Below, piece after piece: positions 36,127 to 43,311 of a DNA stretch of 43,311 nucleotides. The stretch spans positions 22,409 through 65,719 of the forward strand of contig PAQS01000006.1 of NCBI GenBank assembly GCA_002709385.1. The letters run 5' to 3'. The position numbers and the translations under genes are program-made. Every line of letters begins with the position of its first letter. Position 1 is the stretch's first letter. The notes beneath the pieces were generated by a model. It had not been told where the DNA came from and ran no database searches. It was given only the letters and a program-made list of their open reading frames with translations. This DNA is from Waddliaceae bacterium. GTDB taxonomy: Bacteria > Chlamydiota > Chlamydiia > Chlamydiales > GCA-2709385.

Positions 36127-36972
36127 CTATTTCTTCCTTCGATCCTTAATAATAAAACGCGAGGATTTCTTATTGGAGCGGGTGCGTTTACCCTTCGTTT
36201 GCATTGCCCAAGGCGTCTGCGGGATATAACCGTTATGACGTCCTTCACCACCACCATGAGGGTGATCAACAGGGTTCATCGCTGTACCACGAACTGTTGG
36301 ACGAATACCTTTCCAACGATTTCTTCCAGCTTTACCATCAACGCGAAGAATATGCTCTGCGTTAGATAAAGTACCGAAGGTAGCACGGCAATTTTCGTGC
36401 ACTAAACGTGTCTCTCCAGAAGGCATACGCAAAGTAACATAACCGTTACTACGAGCAACTAACTGAGCAGACTGTCCCGCGGAACGCACTAACTGTCCTC
36501 CACGACCAGGATACAACTCGATATTATGAATAACAGAACCCAAAGGCATCTGTTTCATTTGCATGCAATTACCAACTTTGTACTCAGGCTGTGAAGTTGT
36601 CTTCACCATATCACCAGCACGTAGTCCTTGTGGAGCAAGAATATAACGCTTTTCTCCATCAAGATAATGTAACAATGCAATGTGAGCTGTACGATTTGGA
36701 TCGTACTGTACAGCTGCTACTTTTGCTGGAACCTCTAATTTATCACGGCGAAAATCAACAAGGCGATAATGCTTCTTGTGACCACCACCACGATGACGAC
36801 AAGTAATACGTCCGTGGTTGTTACGTCCACCAGTGCTTTTTTTGCTCTGCATTAGAGATTTTAAAGGCTTAACAGCTTTTTTTGTCTCTTTCGTCTTTTT
36901 GGTGAGCTCTTTGTTACTAGGCAGCACCAACTGGCGTACACCAGGAGTCGTTGGTCGAAACTTCTTAGGCAT
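36127..36972 (-). CDS. rplB: 50S ribosomal protein L2
   Basis: A 281-residue L2, needed for subunit joining and peptidyl transferase activity. The conserved C-terminal motif [16 protein letters not shown], with the invariant histidine region, is present, as are [20 protein letters not shown] and the SH3-like core. Length is close to the C. trachomatis protein. Confidence 0.99.
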   Translation of the reverse strand: MPKKFRPTTPGVRQLVLPSNKELTKKTKETKKAVKPLKSLMQSKKSTGGRNNHGRITCRHRGGGHKKHYRLVDFRRDKLEVPAKVAAVQYDPNRTAHIALLHYLDGEKRYILAPQGLRAGDMVKTTSQPEYKVGNCMQMKQMPLGSVIHNIELYPGRGGQLVRSAGQSAQLVARSNGYVTLRMPSGETRLVHENCRATFGTLSNAEHILRVDGKAGRNRWKGIRPTVRGTAMNPVDHPHGGGEGRHNGYIPQTPWAMQTKGKRTRSNKKSSRFIIKDRRKK

Positions 36973-36986
36973 CTATTACACTCCCC

Positions 36987-37328
36987 CTACAGCAACGATT
37001 CAATAGAATCGTTTTCTTCCAAGGTAACCAATGCTTTTTTAAAGCCTGATTTAAAACCTGGACGTCCACGAAAACGACGACTAGATTTAGGCTTAGCATT
37101 GATGGTGTTCACCTTGACTACTTTTACTTTCTGTTCTTTATAAATTTCTTCAACAGCAGCAGCAATTTCTCTCTTGTTAGCCATTGGGTCTACAAGAAAA
37201 GTATACTTAGGGCTATTGCAACGCTTCGTGTACTTGTTGGACTCACTCTCCTGCAATGCACCCAAAACTTCAGATTTTTCTGTAATATATCTGGATTTAA
37301 TAACAGAATATGGACTCTTCTTACTCAT
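36987..37328 (-). CDS. rplW: 50S ribosomal protein L23
   Basis: A 113-residue L23 at the tunnel exit, the docking site for trigger factor, SRP and SecYEG. It shows SPYSVIKSRYITEKSEVLGA at the start and PKYTFLVDPMANKREIAAAV, then VNTINAKPKSSRRFRGRPGF. Residues 24-37 (LQESESNKYTKRCN) form an insert that is longer than in E. coli. Confidence 0.97.
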   Translation of the reverse strand: MSKKSPYSVIKSRYITEKSEVLGALQESESNKYTKRCNSPKYTFLVDPMANKREIAAAVEEIYKEQKVKVVKVNTINAKPKSSRRFRGRPGFKSGFKKALVTLEENDSIESLL

Positions 37329-37340
37329 CTAAATCTACCT

Positions 37341-38030
37341 CTAACCTTCAGCTAACCATTTTTCAAGTTCTGCTAGAGCAGGCTCTGTTACCACTAGGTG
37401 ATTTGCTTTTAACAGATCATATCCGTTTGTATTGCAAACTAGGGCTGTCTCTGCTTTCGGAAGGTTGGTAACGCTTTGTCTGAAATTTTGGTGATCACTA
37501 CTGCGAACACTTACAGATTTCTTTTCGTCAGCTAAAGCAACTTCAACATAGTTTCCTTCGAGAAGAAACAATACTCGACCGCTTAACCCAGCACTCTTAA
37601 TAAAGCTAGCTACTGTCTTTGTTTTTGGCTCTGCCATCTCAGCAGGAGTCAAAACCAACATTTTTCCATCACGAATCTTTTCACCAATCAAAGCACGAGT
37701 AGCAGCTCGACGCTCACGACGGTTAATACGAACGTGCTGGTTGAATTTTGGCTTAGGACCAAAAACAACTCCACCACCCTTAAACTGAGGAGCAGCTAGA
37801 GAACCTTGACGAGCTCTACCTAAACCTTTTTGACGGTGAGGCTTTTTTGTTGAATGACTAACTTCAGAGCGGTCTTTTGTATTCGCCGACCACTGACGTA
37901 AATTCGCTCTAAGAGCGACAATATATTCTTTGATCGTTTGCCCGCTAGCCTGAGCCTCAGCTAAGGTATCTTGAACCTGAACTTCACCGACTTGCTGCCC
38001 CGATAGGTCATATTTCTTTAGTGTTGCCAC
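37341..38030 (-). CDS. rplD: 50S ribosomal protein L4
   Basis: A 229-residue L4, which binds domain I of 23S rRNA and reaches the exit tunnel. The extended-loop motif HSTKKPHRQKGLGRARQGS and KFNQHVRINRRERRAATRAL are typical. In enterobacteria L4 represses its operon; the leader here shows nothing obviously equivalent. Confidence 0.97.
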   Translation of the reverse strand: MATLKKYDLSGQQVGEVQVQDTLAEAQASGQTIKEYIVALRANLRQWSANTKDRSEVSHSTKKPHRQKGLGRARQGSLAAPQFKGGGVVFGPKPKFNQHVRINRRERRAATRALIGEKIRDGKMLVLTPAEMAEPKTKTVASFIKSAGLSGRVLFLLEGNYVEVALADEKKSVSVRSSDHQNFRQSVTNLPKAETALVCNTNGYDLLKANHLVVTEPALAELEKWLAEG

Positions 38031-38050
38031 AGCTACTTTCTCCTACGGCC

Positions 38051-38710
38051 TTACGCTTTGCTCTTTTTCACGGCTTCTTGTACGAAAACCAAACCATTAC
38101 ATGGTCCAGGAACTGACCCTTTCACAATAATAAGGTTGTGCTCTTCATCTACACGAACAACCGGCAAACTTTGAATTGTAACTTGATTATTACCCATATG
38201 ACTTGGGCGCTTTCCACCTTTGAAGCAAATACCAGGTGTTGATCTCATTCCAGTAGATCCTGCATGACGGTGAAAACCTGAACCGTGAGCTGCTGGACCA
38301 CCATGAAAACCGTGCAATTTCATTACACCCTGGTAACCCTTACCTTTTGATGTTCCGACCACATCAACAAAGGCAACTTCTGAGAAAGTACTTACACCAA
38401 TCTCTTGTCCAAGTTCATACCCTTCAGTGCTGTCCACACGTACTTCATAAAGATGACGCATTGGATCAAGACCTTTTTGCTTGAAGCTCTCTCTTTGAGG
38501 CTTCTTCAAACGACGATCCATAGTGCGAGGGTCTTTAACCACAACCTTACTAAATCCCAGCTGAATGGCATCATATCCATCGCCTGCACTATTCTTAATT
38601 TGTGTCACCACACTGGGAACGGCTTCAATTACCGTACATGGTACGGCTCGCCCAGTCTCGTCAAAGAGCTGGAGCATCCCCTTCTTTTTTCCCATTAACT
38701 TACGCGACAT
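38051..38710 (-). CDS. rplC: 50S ribosomal protein L3
   Basis: A 219-residue L3, an early assembly protein near the peptidyl transferase centre. It begins MSRKLMGKKKGMLQLFDETG and contains KGKGYQGVMKLHGFHGGPAA followed by HGSGFHRHAGSTGMRSTPG, the L3 signature. It is the first gene of the block. rpsJ, normally upstream, is absent as in Chlamydia, so a promoter must lie in the gap to 39134. Confidence 0.98.
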   Translation of the reverse strand: MSRKLMGKKKGMLQLFDETGRAVPCTVIEAVPSVVTQIKNSAGDGYDAIQLGFSKVVVKDPRTMDRRLKKPQRESFKQKGLDPMRHLYEVRVDSTEGYELGQEIGVSTFSEVAFVDVVGTSKGKGYQGVMKLHGFHGGPAAHGSGFHRHAGSTGMRSTPGICFKGGKRPSHMGNNQVTIQSLPVVRVDEEHNLIIVKGSVPGPCNGLVFVQEAVKKSKA

Positions 38711-39133
38711 AGATTTCCTCTTCAGTCAAACTGCGTACACAGATAGTACTTCAATCTGCGTTACTAAGCTTCTAGCCCCTTGAATACAAACAAACAGAGT
38801 AGCAAAAAGTGTTATTTAAACCAAACAAAATGTCTTTCCACTACTGTTTAAGCGGGACCAACTTGACAAACCCAAATTTTCACACACAAACCTTTAATTA
38901 TTTTTTTATTCCCCAAAACAGAAGTATTTTTTTTTGCTTTGCGAAAGACAATCGCTAACGCGTCGATAACTAAAAGTAGCATGTGAGGATTTGTGGCGCA
39001 GACGAACTTTAACGAGCTTGCCTGCAAGTGTATCAAGTTTGATTGGTAGCTAAAACTATAGTCGCTGAAGGGTTAATATGTCCAGTAAATTCTTATTAAT
39101 TTACCAAATAGAGAATCATTCCAGAGACACACA
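38711..39133. other. 423-bp gap upstream of rplC, no gene seen
   Basis: It must hold the leader and promoter of the long ribosomal operon (minus strand), but I see no convincing -35/-10 pair. A TTGACA on the plus strand near 38862 has no matching -10 box and faces away from rplC. A small inverted repeat, GTAAATT/AATTTAC, lies near 39085-39105. Runs of T (around 38895 and 38930) make it AT-rich. No tRNA or small protein gene is evident. Confidence 0.5.
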
Positions 39134-39634
39134 CTATTTTTTTAATGAAACATGTATATATTCCCCGTTTTTAAGAGGACGCTTAGCTTTTAAGGAGTTT
39201 ATTTTAGCTTGAGGATGAAATTCACATAAATCGATTAAATTTGACTTAGGCGACCCTTCATAAAGAACAAAAACCTGTGAACGAACCCCTGGCCCACCAA
39301 CCTGGACTTCAATCAAAGGTAATTCGGGAATAAAAACCTTATCTCCATCATAAATTCGACGATTTTTTCTTACCTTTCTTAAATCAGCACCAGGCAAAGG
39401 AGACGCTAAACGCAATAACTCTTCCATCAAAACCCCAGAATCTAGCTCATAAAACCCAGGACTTACTACCTCCCCTTCTACATATACCTTTATCTTAGAA
39501 TTTTCCAACTCTTTCCCCTCAAGCAAAAGCAACGAGTTAGCTGATTCAGTATAAGTAAAAAAAATAAGCAAACACAAAACAAAACAAAGAAAGAAAGCCC
39601 CAAAACGCTCTGAATCTGACAGACCTCGATTCAT
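39134..39634 (-). CDS. Membrane-anchored SLBB-domain protein
   Basis: A 166-residue protein with an N-terminal hydrophobic helix (about 12-27; FFLCFVLCLLIFF) that anchors it or serves as a signal. One SLBB (soluble ligand-binding beta-grasp) repeat covers about 45-105: IKVYVEGEVVSPGFYELDSG, then DGDKVFIPE. The same fold occurs in ComEA N-termini and polysaccharide-export proteins, but no DNA-binding HhH motif or export domain follows, so it is a stand-alone form. The rest (110-166) may be a degenerate second repeat (KNGEYIHV). The ATG has GGAG five bases upstream. A terminator separates it from the hydrophobic-protein gene upstream. Ligand unknown. Confidence 0.7.
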   Translation of the reverse strand: MNRGLSDSERFGAFFLCFVLCLLIFFTYTESANSLLLLEGKELENSKIKVYVEGEVVSPGFYELDSGVLMEELLRLASPLPGADLRKVRKNRRIYDGDKVFIPELPLIEVQVGGPGVRSQVFVLYEGSPKSNLIDLCEFHPQAKINSLKAKRPLKNGEYIHVSLKK

Positions 39635-39652
39635 CTATACTCCTTTAGACAC

Positions 39653-39682
39653 AAAAAAACCCCTGCACCAGCAGAGGTTTTA
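39653..39682 (-). terminator. Terminator after the 39712 membrane-protein gene
   Basis: On the minus strand AACCTCTGC, loop TGG(T), GCAGGGGT pairs with one mismatch, followed by TTTTTTT. It lies 30 bp beyond the stop of the gene at 39712 and upstream of the SLBB gene, so the two are separate transcripts. Confidence 0.8.
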
Positions 39683-39711
39683 AAATCGAAAAAATTATCA
39701 ACAAATCCTTA

Positions 39712-40482
39712 TTAAGCTGAAACAAGAATCTGTTGACCTTCCAAGTTATTTTGAACTTGAAGAGATTTCTGTTCCTTTGGATCACACCAACAAAGATCAG
39801 AAAAGAAATTCCCATTACTCCCCTTATGAACCAAGGCAAACAAACCAAAGGCAGCACTCGCCATCGCAACTCCAATAGAAAGATACGAGCCAGAAACAGA
39901 AAGAAGAAGCACCGCTGTAGAATTAAAACAGAGCTTTGTTAGTTTTATGAAAAATTGAGTGTCAATTTTATTATGCACAACAAGATCTGCAATCCCGAAA
40001 GCAACAGCTGTCAATAATAAAGCTCCACCATATTTATTAATAGCAGGTGTCATAGACCCCAACTCTACAAGACCAATAGAACCCAACCAACCTAGAGCTT
40101 CAAGAGATCCTGAAACCAAGAAAGCAGCTTTACTAATAAAATCTAACATCGATTTTTTGAAAACGGCGCCCGAAACCCAATCATTCAGCGACATGACTGT
40201 TTTTGTCATTTTCATGAACATTTTAGTATTTTTAAGATTCTTAATCAAAGGACTAAGGCTCGTCACTTCAAAAGATTTGGAGATCAAAGCTAAAGATTTT
40301 TCAGCTAATTTAGCGATATCTTTTATCCCATGAATATTCATCATCAGCTCAATACTATGCCCAACTCTAGAAAGACAACAAAATACGTGACCACCTAAAA
40401 CACCTTTCCGGGACACTGTATTTACTTCATGATTCACAGGCTGTGAGGACTCATTTAAAACACTTGTGTTAACTGATTCCAT
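39712..40482 (-). CDS. Hydrophobic protein, candidate inclusion-membrane protein (CT529 position)
   Basis: A 256-residue protein without a clear database family by eye. It has a hydrophilic N-terminus (about 1-50), then paired hydrophobic stretches at about 118-140 and 150-170 and a long one at about 187-218 (VLLLSVSGSYLSIGVAMASA). No cleavable signal peptide is seen. Closely spaced hydrophobic segments without a signal are typical of chlamydial Inc proteins, which are type III-secreted. The gene lies between rplC and fmt, the slot of CT529 (Cap1) in C. trachomatis. The C-terminus (QQILVSA) resembles that of the next gene (VPVLVKA). Inc-like function is inference. Confidence 0.55.
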   Translation of the reverse strand: MESVNTSVLNESSQPVNHEVNTVSRKGVLGGHVFCCLSRVGHSIELMMNIHGIKDIAKLAEKSLALISKSFEVTSLSPLIKNLKNTKMFMKMTKTVMSLNDWVSGAVFKKSMLDFISKAAFLVSGSLEALGWLGSIGLVELGSMTPAINKYGGALLLTAVAFGIADLVVHNKIDTQFFIKLTKLCFNSTAVLLLSVSGSYLSIGVAMASAAFGLFALVHKGSNGNFFSDLCWCDPKEQKSLQVQNNLEGQQILVSA

Positions 40483-40528
40483 TATTTTTCACCTTTCATC
40501 TTTTATCGTTTTATTAAAGTCTCACTCA

Positions 40529-41311
40529 CTAAGCTTTTACAAGCACAGGAACAGTATCTGCTTTATCGTTTACCGTTTTTTGTGAAGGGTATTCTTTACT
40601 ATACCAATCCCACAAACACTCGCCAATACCAATAGCCGCTGCAACAGCTCCTACAGTCAACAAAGGAGTAGGTGAAAGAATTCCAGCCAAGACAATTAAA
40701 GCTGCTTCTGTAGTTTTTCTACTCATAAAAAGAAGATTACCCATAACATCACCACCGTTACGAATATCAAGAATTCCATCTACTATGTACCAGCAAGACC
40801 CCATAAATGCCGCTGCACAGGCAAAATTACGAAGACCACCTTCAACAAAAGCTCCACCACCTACTTTACTTGCAACTTCCCCAAGCTTGAGTATTCCCAT
40901 ATCAATAATAGATGAAAGAACAAAACTAACGTCACCAACAAGCTCAAAAGCATTGGCCACAACCATGTAAGGACGACCTTTGCGATGATCCTGAACAAAA
41001 TCACCTTTAATCCAGTATGCCAAATGCTCACCAAGACGGAGCATACCTACTGTACTCACCACGCCTTCGAAAACAGTTTTACTACTACTTAATAAAAGAG
41101 TTGCTGTAAAGGCACATAACTCAGGCACCTTACTAGCCCCTTTTGCGCTACTTAAAACAGAAACCGCAGCAGAACCCGTACGCTCAATTAAATGGTGCGT
41201 TTTACAAAAAAAAGTCTTTGTTTTCTCGGTGGTTTGACGTGCTACTTCTTGAATTCGATCGCTAAATGAATCTACTCTGAAAATCGCTGATCCAGCTACA
41301 CTAGCATCCAT
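40529..41311 (-). CDS. Hydrophobic protein, candidate inclusion-membrane protein (paralogue)
   Basis: A 260-residue protein of the same plan as its downstream neighbour: a charged N-terminal 45 residues, a helical region with Gly/Ala-rich hydrophobic segments at about 65-85, 125-145 and 160-182, and a long one at 203-232 (LIVLAGILSPTPLLTVGAVA), then a short hydrophilic tail ending VPVLVKA. No signal peptide. The ATG has GGAGAG upstream, and a good promoter lies at 41348-41376. The 46-bp gap to the 39712 gene suggests co-transcription. Tandem paralogy is suggested by layout and tail, not proven. Confidence 0.55.
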   Translation of the reverse strand: MDASVAGSAIFRVDSFSDRIQEVARQTTEKTKTFFCKTHHLIERTGSAAVSVLSSAKGASKVPELCAFTATLLLSSSKTVFEGVVSTVGMLRLGEHLAYWIKGDFVQDHRKGRPYMVVANAFELVGDVSFVLSSIIDMGILKLGEVASKVGGGAFVEGGLRNFACAAAFMGSCWYIVDGILDIRNGGDVMGNLLFMSRKTTEAALIVLAGILSPTPLLTVGAVAAAIGIGECLWDWYSKEYPSQKTVNDKADTVPVLVKA

Positions 41312-41347
41312 GCTAAGCCTCTCTCCTTAAGTTCGACCGGCTATAGA

Positions 41348-41376
41348 TATTAACACAGATGTAAAAAGAGTGTAAA
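41348..41376 (-). promoter_or_regulatory. Sigma-66/70-type promoter for the paralogue pair
   Basis: On the minus strand TTTACA, a 17-base spacer and TTAATA, with the expected start site about 30 bases before the ATG at 41311. Both hexamers match 4 or 5 of 6 consensus bases. It fits the 105-bp gap to the upstream gene. Confidence 0.5.
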
Positions 41377-41416
41377 GTGTTGTTCTTTAGATAAAAACAA
41401 AGATTAAAAAATAAAA

Positions 41417-42139
41417 TTACACAGAAAAAACCATATCCCCATTCCATTGCCGAAGCCAATCAACAATAACCTGAAGAAACCCTGTTACACTAGATAAAAA
41501 CCCAAAAACAATAATAACAGCAAAAGGAAGCCCTCCCCACGCAGCAAACAAACTAAAAACATACGCCAGTGTTGACAAAATCCCTAAAACAGCTGAATAA
41601 CAAAGATTTTTTCCCAATCCCGGTGCAAGAGGGGAATCTGGCAAAGAGCGAGCTTGCCAATATTGTAACGTATTATCATAAAGAAAGACCGCAGCCGCAG
41701 AAAGCATAGCCAAACGAGCTCCTAACTGCAGAGCAGAAAACCCAAAACCAAGTGGCAATAAACGATAAACTTCTAAAGACTCAAGAACACCACATATACC
41801 CGAACCAAGCAACAACCCTCCACTAACAATTGCCGCTTTTCCGCCCTCAAATTGACGTTGAAAAAGCATACTTATTGATTCATGTTGTGCATACTCATTC
41901 GACGTACTTAAACGCCTTTTTAACCAAAGAACCTGATTAAACAAACCATTATAAAAAATTCTCTTACAACCATTTATAATGCGATACACTGAAGCGAAAA
42001 GATTCATATTCCGCAAAGCTATATCTTGAGTCTGTTCAATAATTTCCGCATTCTCTAAGACTGTAGTCCCATGCTTAAAAACTTGAAACACCACCCCAAA
42101 AGCTTCTGTGGCTTCTGTAACTTGAGCTCTCCAAAACAA
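41417..42139 (-). CDS. Hydrophobic protein with several membrane segments (third in cluster)
   Basis: A 240-residue protein. The first 95 residues are amphipathic. Hydrophobic segments follow at about 100-120 (AAIVSGGLLLGSGICGVLES), 127-155, 178-200 and 200-228 (LPFAVIIVFGFLSSVTGFLQ). The start is probably TTG at 42139, with GGGGAG six bases upstream; the next in-frame ATG would remove over 40 residues. It begins 34 bp after the fmt stop, so it is probably transcribed with fmt. Sequence similarity to the other two hydrophobic proteins is not obvious by eye, but location and build agree. Inclusion-membrane or other membrane function is unknown. Confidence 0.5.
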   Translation of the reverse strand: MFWRAQVTEATEAFGVVFQVFKHGTTVLENAEIIEQTQDIALRNMNLFASVYRIINGCKRIFYNGLFNQVLWLKRRLSTSNEYAQHESISMLFQRQFEGGKAAIVSGGLLLGSGICGVLESLEVYRLLPLGFGFSALQLGARLAMLSAAAVFLYDNTLQYWQARSLPDSPLAPGLGKNLCYSAVLGILSTLAYVFSLFAAWGGLPFAVIIVFGFLSSVTGFLQVIVDWLRQWNGDMVFSV

Positions 42140-42173
42140 ATCTCTCTCCCCAACCTACACCAAGTTCAAGTTT

Positions 42174-43124
42174 TTATTCTGGAACGTAAAAAGATAAATC
42201 AGAGCGCTTAATTCCGTTCAAAAAATCTCGCGCGGCAACTCTTTTTTTTCCTTCTAATTGAATATCCACCAGGCGTAACGCTGATTTCGCACAAGCAACT
42301 AAAAGTCCTTTTTTAGGGTCTTCCAACAAAGAACCAGCAACCCCATGGATATCTGAAACAAACTCAGCATGGAAAATTTTTAAACGTTTCTTAACCCCAC
42401 GAACAGATAGCCAAGCCCAAGCACCAGGCCTTGGAGTAACCCCTCTATAACGATTAAAAACATCTTTAGCATCAAGCTCCCAAGTTAGTTCCGCATCTTC
42501 CTGCTCAACTTTAGGAGCAAAAGTTGCAGCCTCTTCATCCTGAGGAATTTCTTTTTGTGTCCCTGACTGAATCAGAGGCAAAACTTCTAAAAGAGCTTTA
42601 CTTCCTAAGGCACATAACCCTTCTTCTAACTCACCAGCTGTCATCTCAAAAGGAATTGGCATCTTGCTTACAAGTAACATATCCCCCGCATCCATTTTGC
42701 GAACCATACGCATAATAGTAACACCAGCTTCTGTGTTACCGTCTATTATGCATCGTTGTATAGGAGCAGCACCTCGATAATAAGGTAAAATACTTGCATG
42801 AACATTAATTGACCCTAAACGCGGTAAATCTAAAACTTTTTGCTTAAGAATTTGTCCGTACGCTACAACAATGAATAAATCAGCTTTAAAAGAAGCCAAT
42901 TCTTCAATAAAAACAGGGTCAGAGGCCTTTTCAGGCTGTAAAACAGGAACCAGAGGAGAGTGTTTATTAATTAACACTTTTACAGGAGGGGCCACAGGAG
43001 TACCAGAACGCCCTTTTGGTCGATCAGGCATCGTTACAACTGCTGAGATGGTGCAACCATGATGAATCAACTGATCAAGAGTGTGCGCTGCAAATAATGG
43101 CGTTCCAAAAAATACAATTTTCAT
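42174..43124 (-). CDS. fmt: Methionyl-tRNA formyltransferase
   Basis: A 316-residue enzyme that formylates initiator Met-tRNA with 10-formyl-THF. It begins MKIVFFGTPLFAAHTLDQL. The catalytic region is SINVHASILPYYRGAAPIQ, with N107 and H109, and D145 in KMDAGDMLL, matching E. coli N106/H108/D144 nearly residue for residue. The C-terminal OB-like tRNA-binding domain contains YRGVTPRPGAWAWL. In C. trachomatis fmt (CT530) is followed by CT529 and rplC, as here. The Shine-Dalgarno sequence is weak (GAG). A terminator upstream (43267) shows that it starts its own transcript. Confidence 0.98.
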   Translation of the reverse strand: MKIVFFGTPLFAAHTLDQLIHHGCTISAVVTMPDRPKGRSGTPVAPPVKVLINKHSPLVPVLQPEKASDPVFIEELASFKADLFIVVAYGQILKQKVLDLPRLGSINVHASILPYYRGAAPIQRCIIDGNTEAGVTIMRMVRKMDAGDMLLVSKMPIPFEMTAGELEEGLCALGSKALLEVLPLIQSGTQKEIPQDEEAATFAPKVEQEDAELTWELDAKDVFNRYRGVTPRPGAWAWLSVRGVKKRLKIFHAEFVSDIHGVAGSLLEDPKKGLLVACAKSALRLVDIQLEGKKRVAARDFLNGIKRSDLSFYVPE

Positions 43125-43258
43125 GAGCTCAAAAAGACCAAATTTAAACTATTATCACAACAAACATTTCTATACGCCTGTACAAATACAATTTCACATG
43201 TAAAAAACAAACAAAGACTTGAGATAGATTAACAGATTTTGTGGAGATAGACAAAGAC

Positions 43259-43287
43259 AAAAAAAAGGAGCACTATTAAGTACTCCC
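43259..43287 (-). terminator. Terminator of the gene beyond the right edge
   Basis: On the minus strand GGAGTACT, loop TAAT, AGTGCTCC (7 pairs plus one wobble/mismatch) is followed by eight T's. It would end a minus-strand gene to the right of the window (lpxA in C. trachomatis, by synteny only), leaving about 130 bp for a fmt promoter. Confidence 0.8.
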
Positions 43288-43311
43288 TTAAATAAAAAAA
43301 AACTAAAAAAA

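Noticed and set aside
38862-38890. TTGACA on the plus strand as a promoter
   Set aside because: No -10 box at suitable spacing and no plus-strand gene downstream.
38848-39036. 62-residue ORF upstream of rplC
   Set aside because: No Shine-Dalgarno sequence or ATG at a credible place, and no recognisable peptide.

Overview
The window looks like a chromosomal segment of a Chlamydiae bacterium, most likely an environmental 'Chlamydia-like' lineage (a Simkania- or Parachlamydia-type relative) rather than Chlamydia itself. The main reason is gene order. The run gapA ... rplQ-rpoA-rpsK-rpsM-secY-rplO-rpsE-rplR-rplF-rpsH-rplE-rplX-rplN-rpsQ-rpmC-rplP-rpsC-rplV-rpsS-rplB-rplW-rplD-rplC, then membrane proteins, then fmt, is the order of the C. 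trachomatis CT505-CT530 block. It lacks rpmD, rpsN, adk, map, infA, rpmJ and rpsJ at the places other bacteria have them. The exact genus is inference.

Layout. (A) 1-1000: a decayed mobile-element-like segment with near-matching 20-bp inverted ends, a PAP2-phosphatase fragment and an intact TspO gene. (B) 1073-6331: signalling and transport: a hybrid histidine kinase, a divergent NIT-domain chemoreceptor interrupted by one in-frame stop codon, and a MATE exporter. (C) 6421-14120: a four-gene amidoligase/transglutaminase system: transglutaminase-DUF2126, divergent from a co-oriented operon of GAT-like/transglutaminase fusion, circularly permuted ATP-grasp and alpha-E protein. The GAT-like domain has lost its nucleophilic cysteine. 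(D) 14124-16713: a compact island at tRNA-Leu(UAA), bounded by a 75-bp perfect direct repeat (terminator plus tRNA 3' end). It carries a toxin-first type II toxin-antitoxin pair with a four-copy phased repeat at its start, and an HEPN-like protein with three zinc ribbons. No integrase is present. (E) 16793-20376: accessory genes: a coiled-coil protein, an AT-rich effector-like protein, a SET-domain methyltransferase and queF. (F) 20432-26021: an acidic protein (possible positional counterpart of CT504), gapA, a methyltransferase-TPR fusion and an orphan helical protein. (G) 26210-38710: the ribosomal protein/rpoA/secY block, all on the minus strand. (H) 39134-43124: an SLBB protein, three hydrophobic proteins occupying the slot of the inclusion-membrane protein CT529 (Cap1), and fmt.

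How the genes work together. Region G is housekeeping translation and secretion. gapA, fmt and queF are central metabolism, initiator-tRNA formylation and tRNA modification. Region C probably makes and processes an unknown peptide or isopeptide product. Region D resembles a small defence or addiction island. The SET protein, its neighbour and the membrane proteins of region H are candidates for host interaction. The strongest leads are the cysteine-less GAT/transglutaminase fusion, the tRNA-Leu island with its HEPN-zinc-ribbon gene, the Inc-like cluster beside fmt, and a long hairpin between rplO and secY.
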